The notes under the pieces: generated by a model
Told to the model about the DNA's origin: nothing
The model's database searches: none
The model's input: only the letters and a program-made list of their open reading frames with translations
Position numbers and translations under genes: made by a program
Shown: piece after piece, positions 60,992-64,000 of the stretch
How positions within the stretch are numbered: the stretch's first letter is position 1
How the letters are laid out: the number at the start of each line of letters is the position of its first letter
Source: Mesorhizobium ciceri biovar biserrulae WSM1271
GTDB lineage: Bacteria > Pseudomonadota > Alphaproteobacteria > Rhizobiales > Rhizobiaceae
Assembly: GCF_000185905.1 (NCBI RefSeq)
Contig: NC_014923.1
Location: forward strand, 1,488,001-1,552,000
Direction of reading: 5' to 3'
Length of the DNA: 64,000 bases

Positions 60992-61885
60992 ATGTCGCGT
61001 ATTGGAATCCATTCTTTCGTCTGGTCGGCGAGCTCGGCTCAGGCCGATCTGGAGCGCACGCTGGCCAACACCAGGGAGGCCGGCTTCGACCTCATCGAAT
61101 TCTCCTATCTCGACCCCGCCAATGTCGACATCGGCGGGCTCGCGAGGCGCATCGCCGATCTTGGCCTCGGCGTGGCGATCAGCATCGGATTGCCTGGTGA
61201 TGGCGATATTTCGAGCGCCGACAAGGCAATTGCCGCGCGCGGCGTCGAAATCCTCAACGACACCATCGCGCTGACGCGTGACCTCGGCGGCCGGAAGGTC
61301 GCCGGCATTCTTTCGACCAGCCACGGATTGCAGGTCGAGGCGCCGACGCGCGATCAATGGCAGCGCAGTGCCGGCACGCTGGCCAAGGTTGCCGAAACAG
61401 CCAAGGCGGCCGGCGTCACGCTCAACCTCGAGATCGTCAACCGCTTCGAAAGCAACCTGCTCAACACCGCCGCGCAAGGGCTCGCCTTCATCGAGGACAC
61501 TGGCTCGGACAACATCTTCCTGCATCTCGACACGTTCCACATGAACATCGAGGAGGCCGATGTCGGGCTGGCCATCCATCAAGCCGCGGACAAGATCGGC
61601 TATGTCCATATCGGCGAAAGCCATCGCGGCTTCCTCGGCACCGGTAATATCGATTTCGCCGCGATCTTCGATGCGCTGACGGCGATCGGCTACAGCGACG
61701 ATCTCAGCTTCGAATCCTTCTCTTCGGAAATCGTCGATGAGCACCTGTCGAAGAAGACCGCCATCTGGCGCAATCTGTGGACGGACAACATGGCGCTGGC
61801 CAAGCACGCGCGCGCCTTCATCGGGCTCGGGCTGGAGACGGCAAGGCGCAAGGCGGAACTCGTTTCGGCGCGCCACAAACCCTAA
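60992..61885 (+). CDS. Sugar phosphate isomerase/epimerase, ketose 3-epimerase-like
   Basis: 297 residues, TIM barrel of the xylose-isomerase-like family. Metal and catalytic landmarks typical of D-tagatose/D-psicose 3-epimerases: LNLEIVNRFESN (Glu), HLDTFHMNIEE (Asp, His), YVHIGESHRGFLGTGNIDF (His, Glu, Arg) and FESFSS (Glu). Epimerises a ketose at C3. Two ATGs are adjacent; the second has GGAG at better spacing. Last gene of the operon; with kinase and aldolase it outlines a ketose pathway. Confidence 0.83.
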   Translation: MSRIGIHSFVWSASSAQADLERTLANTREAGFDLIEFSYLDPANVDIGGLARRIADLGLGVAISIGLPGDGDISSADKAIAARGVEILNDTIALTRDLGGRKVAGILSTSHGLQVEAPTRDQWQRSAGTLAKVAETAKAAGVTLNLEIVNRFESNLLNTAAQGLAFIEDTGSDNIFLHLDTFHMNIEEADVGLAIHQAADKIGYVHIGESHRGFLGTGNIDFAAIFDALTAIGYSDDLSFESFSSEIVDEHLSKKTAIWRNLWTDNMALAKHARAFIGLGLETARRKAELVSARHKP

Positions 61886-62000
61886 CCCGCCCGTCGAGAG
61901 GGCGCGGCGTGCGCCGCATGGCAGGGCTCTGACTTCAAATCAACAAACGGCCTCGTGGCAGCCAGTGCTGGCAGCTTTTGCGCCGCCAGCTTTTTCGCGA

Positions 62001-62026
62001 TAGGAATTTTTTCCTAATTATATACT
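62001..62026 (+). promoter_or_regulatory. Inverted repeat and -10-like element
   Basis: TAGGAA-TTTT-TTCCTA (perfect) followed by TATACT, about 25 nt before a small gene. AT content rises sharply here compared with the sequence to the left. Confidence 0.45.
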
Positions 62027-62050
62027 TGACGTACCAAGGAACAAAATCCT

Positions 62051-62269
62051 ATGATTCGCGCCGACAGGCCGGCAGATAAGGACCTGCTTCGAGATTTGGT
62101 TTTCGAAGTGGTAAATGAGTATTTTTGGATGCGGGACGAGGTAGAAATAGCTCACTCGCGCGCCGATGACATTGCCGACTTAGTGGCCATACGGGTCAAC
62201 GGCTGTCTGGCTGAGACCGACAGCGAGATTAGCAAAGCGTGGCGTGAGCGCCTCAACATCCTCGACTGA
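62051..62269 (+). CDS. Small hypothetical protein (accessory region)
   Basis: 72 residues, acidic, no motif recognised (MIRADRPADKDLLRDLVF start). A weak AAGGA ribosome site and the promoter-like elements upstream support it. Its 3' end overlaps the convergent 167-residue gene by 90 nt, so at most one may be biologically important. Confidence 0.4.
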   Translation: MIRADRPADKDLLRDLVFEVVNEYFWMRDEVEIAHSRADDIADLVAIRVNGCLAETDSEISKAWRERLNILD

Positions 62270-62683
62270 CAGGTGCTTAGTTTCCCTCTTGAGGTGAAAA
62301 TCAATTCGGGAATCGAAATCAATTCCCGCAATGTTGATGATCTCATCAACGAGGAATAGGCCTCTCCCCGAATTGGAAAGTCTGAAATGCGCAATCCTGT
62401 TTCGCAACCCGTTGCACTCAGTGAGTTCGGGCGTTCTGAGCTTCTGCCACGCTTTGTAGAACGGGCTTTTGGAACCGAAATTGATCAGCACGGTATTTGT
62501 CACCATATCGGCGCGAGTGCTAAAATTCTTTACGGTGTAGAACGCTGCGGCTAGGGAATGGAAATTCCCTCGGGGGGTTATCAATCGAGCATATAGTAGA
62601 AACAATTGTAGTTCGACGTCTTGCCATGTGGTCATGGCCCTGCCGATAGCGGTGTACATAGGTTCGAAGGATGGTTGTTGCAT
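62180..62683 (-). CDS. Hypothetical soluble protein (accessory region)
   Basis: 167 residues from the ATG of MQQPSFEP with a GGGGGG tract 9 nt upstream. Helical, with ARLITPRGNFHSLAAAFYTVKNF and ELTECNGLRNRIAHFRLS; the RNRIAHF phrase is of the kind seen in HEPN-like helical proteins, but that is only a hint. Codon use is more AT-rich than in the genes to the left. Its ATG and that of the divergent small gene share the same CATG. Confidence 0.5.
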   Translation of the reverse strand: MQQPSFEPMYTAIGRAMTTWQDVELQLFLLYARLITPRGNFHSLAAAFYTVKNFSTRADMVTNTVLINFGSKSPFYKAWQKLRTPELTECNGLRNRIAHFRLSNSGRGLFLVDEIINIAGIDFDSRIDFHLKRETKHLSVEDVEALTPRFANLAVGLSQTAVDPYGH

Positions 62684-62864
62684 GTCAGAACCCCCCAAAG
62701 ACAAGGACCAGGAAAAGGGCGACGAGGTGTTGCGCCGCCTGTTGAAAACCCCTCCCGATCATAAGACCGGGAAGGGCAAGAAGCCGGTAGCGCCGGATGG
62801 CTCTACTGGCAGCGGCGAAGCGCCAACAAATTATTCGGCTCAACGCCATCAGGATCGGTCTTGA
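62682..62864 (+). CDS. Small Lys/Pro-rich protein (accessory region)
   Basis: 60 residues, MSEPPKDKDQEKGDEVLRRL then LLKTPPDHKTGKGKK: highly charged, likely unstructured. The DEVLRRLLKTPP phrase is of a kind I recall in short alphaproteobacterial hypotheticals. Its last 60 nt overlap the convergent DUF3892 gene. Confidence 0.45.
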   Translation: MSEPPKDKDQEKGDEVLRRLLKTPPDHKTGKGKKPVAPDGSTGSGEAPTNYSAQRHQDRS

Positions 62865-63084
62865 GGTATTTCCTGCCGTTGGGGCGCTGAGCGACAACGA
62901 TCCAAACGGACTTGCCGTCCGGGGAGACTGTCCACAGCTTGTAGGCACCGCTCTCGATCCCGGCAATCAGGTAGTCGAGCGGCTGATACCAGCCGCCGCC
63001 GTCCGGGCCGCCTAGGCCCTGTATGCGACGGTCGGCATCGTTGTTATCAGGTGTATGGCAGGTGACTTGATGGGTAGTGGTCAT
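62803..63084 (-). CDS. DUF3892 family protein
   Basis: 93 residues: DADRRIQGLGGPDGGGW, ESGAYKLWTVSPDGKSVWIVV, RKYLKTDPDGVEPNNLLALRRC match the small DUF3892 domain in order and length. AGGAAA precedes the ATG by about 8 nt. Members occur in mobile and accessory regions; function unknown. Confidence 0.7.
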   Translation of the reverse strand: MTTTHQVTCHTPDNNDADRRIQGLGGPDGGGWYQPLDYLIAGIESGAYKLWTVSPDGKSVWIVVAQRPNGRKYLKTDPDGVEPNNLLALRRCQ

Positions 63085-63104
63085 GCGTATTTTTCCTGTG
63101 TGGG

Positions 63105-63180
63105 GCCACAGGACGGCTTGACGGAATCACCGGTAAGTTTAGTTTGGTGCTCGTTCTCATGTGCCTAGCCGTCCTGTGGC
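63105..63180. repeat. Perfect 14-bp inverted repeat
   Basis: GCCACAGGACGGCT and AGCCGTCCTGTGGC separated by 48 bp, directly upstream of the DUF3892 gene. Could be a long stem-loop or the remnant ends of a mobile segment. Confidence 0.5.
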
Positions 63181-63192
63181 TTGGTTGCATCA

Positions 63193-63223
63193 AAGCCGAG
63201 GTGACTGCGAATCACCTCGGCTT
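63193..63223. terminator. Hairpin terminator-like
   Basis: AAGCCGAGGTGA, 7-nt loop, TCACCTCGGCTTTTC: a perfect 12-bp stem with a short T-run, between the DUF3892 leader and the transposase end. Confidence 0.6.
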
Positions 63224-63331
63224 TTCAATGGAACGGATAAAGAACAGACTCTGCAAGCTGAATCCGGCGCCATGCCCGGTTTTCACAGGCCTTTCTTTTT
63301 GCGCAGCAGAAGTAGCTTGCGTGCCTTCTGC

Positions 63332-64000
63332 TTAGGCGTGACCGGCTTCACCAATCCGCCGATAGGTAAGGCGCTTGTCGCGGGCCATGCGAAGCAAGTC
63401 TTCGGCGCGTTCTGCATCCGAGACTTTAAGCGCGGTGCGGCGATTGTAGCGGAAATCGAACTCGGCAAGGTAGCGGTGCAAGTGGGCCTCGCCGCAATGC
63501 TGATACACGCCGACCATGCCGCGCTTGAAGACAGAGAACACGCCTTCAATCGTGTTGGAGTGGATCGTCTCCGCGCCTTCGTAGCGAACGTATTCGCCAG
63601 CCGAATGATTGGTCGTCTTATGCGAGGCATATTCCCCGCCGGTCACGGTGTAGAGGCGAGACGAGTCGGTATAGAGCGTCGTGTCACGCGAGACATTGCG
63701 AACCAGCACATCGCGGACGGTGGAGGCCGTGGCGTCGTTCAAATGGAACATGCGGGCCTTGCCGCCGCGCTCGACAAGGCCAACTACAATACGCTTCTGA
63801 GCGCCGCCGCCCTTGCCCTTCTTGGTGAAGGGGCGGCCCTTGCGCTGTGCTGAAACGCGCGGTGTCTCGCGCTTGCCGATATAGGTTTCGTCCGCTTCGA
63901 CAGTCTTGCCTTCGCCGCCAAGCGGGCCGGATGACGCAACGTCTTCCTTCATGGCTTCGCGAATGCGGTGCGCCATGAACCAAGCGGTCTTGTAGGTGAC
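63332..64000 (-). CDS. IS1595-family transposase (C-terminal part)
   Basis: 222 residues visible; the start is beyond the right edge, and the frame runs open to it (VTYKTAWFMAHRIREAM, a typical segment of this family). The ISXO2-like DDE domain shows Asp in VEADETYIG, Asp in LYTDSSRLY and the HSNTIEGVFSVFKRG (Asn/Glu) region followed by YLAEFDFRYNRR. Full-length members have about 310-330 residues with an N-terminal zinc ribbon. No frameshift in the part seen. Target duplication and terminal repeats cannot be judged because the right end is cut off. Confidence 0.88.
   Translation of the reverse strand, partial: VTYKTAWFMAHRIREAMKEDVASSGPLGGEGKTVEADETYIGKRETPRVSAQRKGRPFTKKGKGGGAQKRIVVGLVERGGKARMFHLNDATASTVRDVLVRNVSRDTTLYTDSSRLYTVTGGEYASHKTTNHSAGEYVRYEGAETIHSNTIEGVFSVFKRGMVGVYQHCGEAHLHRYLAEFDFRYNRRTALKVSDAERAEDLLRMARDKRLTYRRIGEAGHA
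63332..64000. mobile_element. IS1595-family insertion sequence, partial
   Basis: Right-hand element carrying the transposase above. The left terminal repeat should lie between the DUF3892 gene and the transposase stop (63085-63331), but I could not fix it. Confidence 0.65.

Noticed and set aside
63283..63630. Alternative C-terminus of the transposase in another frame ending in a Lys/Leu-rich tail
   Set aside because: It would need a frameshift; the main frame keeps the catalytic residues and ends with a normal KRLTYR segment.
63161..63853. 230-codon plus-strand frame opposite the transposase
   Set aside because: Antisense shadow of the IS1595 transposase.
1..64000. CRISPR arrays, tRNA or rRNA genes, nod or nif genes
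   Set aside because: Looked for by eye across the window; no regular spacer-repeat arrays, tRNA cloverleaf or symbiosis genes seen.

Overview
The window looks like chromosomal sequence from a rhizobial alphaproteobacterium, most likely Mesorhizobium or a close relative. The reasons are uniformly GC-rich coding sequence, an EcfG-type sigma factor with GGAAC-N16/17-CGTT promoters, an HWE-family histidine kinase, a 3-hydroxybutyrate dehydrogenase/acetoacetate decarboxylase locus, dense catabolic ABC and SorC/DeoR modules, and two kinds of palindromic repeat of the sort common in rhizobia. I see no rRNA, tRNA, CRISPR array or nod/nif gene.

Layout. 1-7 kb is a general-stress neighbourhood: the end of an EcfG-like sigma factor, a single-domain receiver, a Crp/Fnr regulator, a YqjD-like membrane protein and its partner, a GAF-PAS-HWE kinase, a small membrane protein, a lipid kinase and a triple PRC-barrel exported protein. 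Five promoters matching the EcfG consensus can be read here. 7-14 kb holds a sulfatase-superfamily hydrolase resembling phosphonate monoester hydrolase, an MhqO/MhqD-like dioxygenase-hydrolase pair, a GNAT protein, an M19 dipeptidase, a flavin amine oxidase and a small exported protein. 14-19 kb is a hybrid sensor kinase with its OmpR-type regulator, a divergent OmpR-type regulator with a degenerate receiver, two small membrane proteins and an L,D-transpeptidase. 19-26 kb is an RND efflux pump with its adaptor and a divergent TetR regulator, then a Pit phosphate transporter. 26.2-29.5 kb has a 190-bp palindromic element and a patatin-adc operon divergent from bdhA, with two matching operator-like sites between them. 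29.9-34.7 kb is a four-gene operon joining a homoserine-dehydrogenase-like/SAF oxidoreductase to acetoin-dehydrogenase-like E1alpha, E1beta and E2; the E2 gene contains an in-frame palindromic repeat.

35-42 kb is a SorC regulator divergent from an Fe3+/aminoethylphosphonate-type ABC importer, translationally coupled to a beta-lactamase-fold hydrolase and SurE phosphatase. 42-45 kb holds a proline-rich DUF930 membrane protein, a HAD phosphatase and an unknown protein. 45-50 kb is a complete glucitol-type sugar PTS (GutM, IIC, IIBC, IIA and an HPr-EI fusion), unusual for this group, followed by an uncharacterised gene divergent from a second SorC regulator. 51.9-61.9 kb is a sugar/polyol locus: a class II aldolase, FGGY kinase and HAD operon divergent from a DeoR, FGGY kinase, RbsA-RbsC-RbsB and ketose-3-epimerase-like operon.

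From about 61.9 kb the sequence becomes more AT-rich with small orphan genes, overlapping convergent reading frames and an IS1595-family transposase running off the right end: an accessory segment. Three modules form plausible pathways whose substrates cannot be read from the sequence: SAF oxidoreductase plus 2-oxoacid dehydrogenase, ABC plus MBL plus SurE, and the two-kinase/aldolase/epimerase locus.
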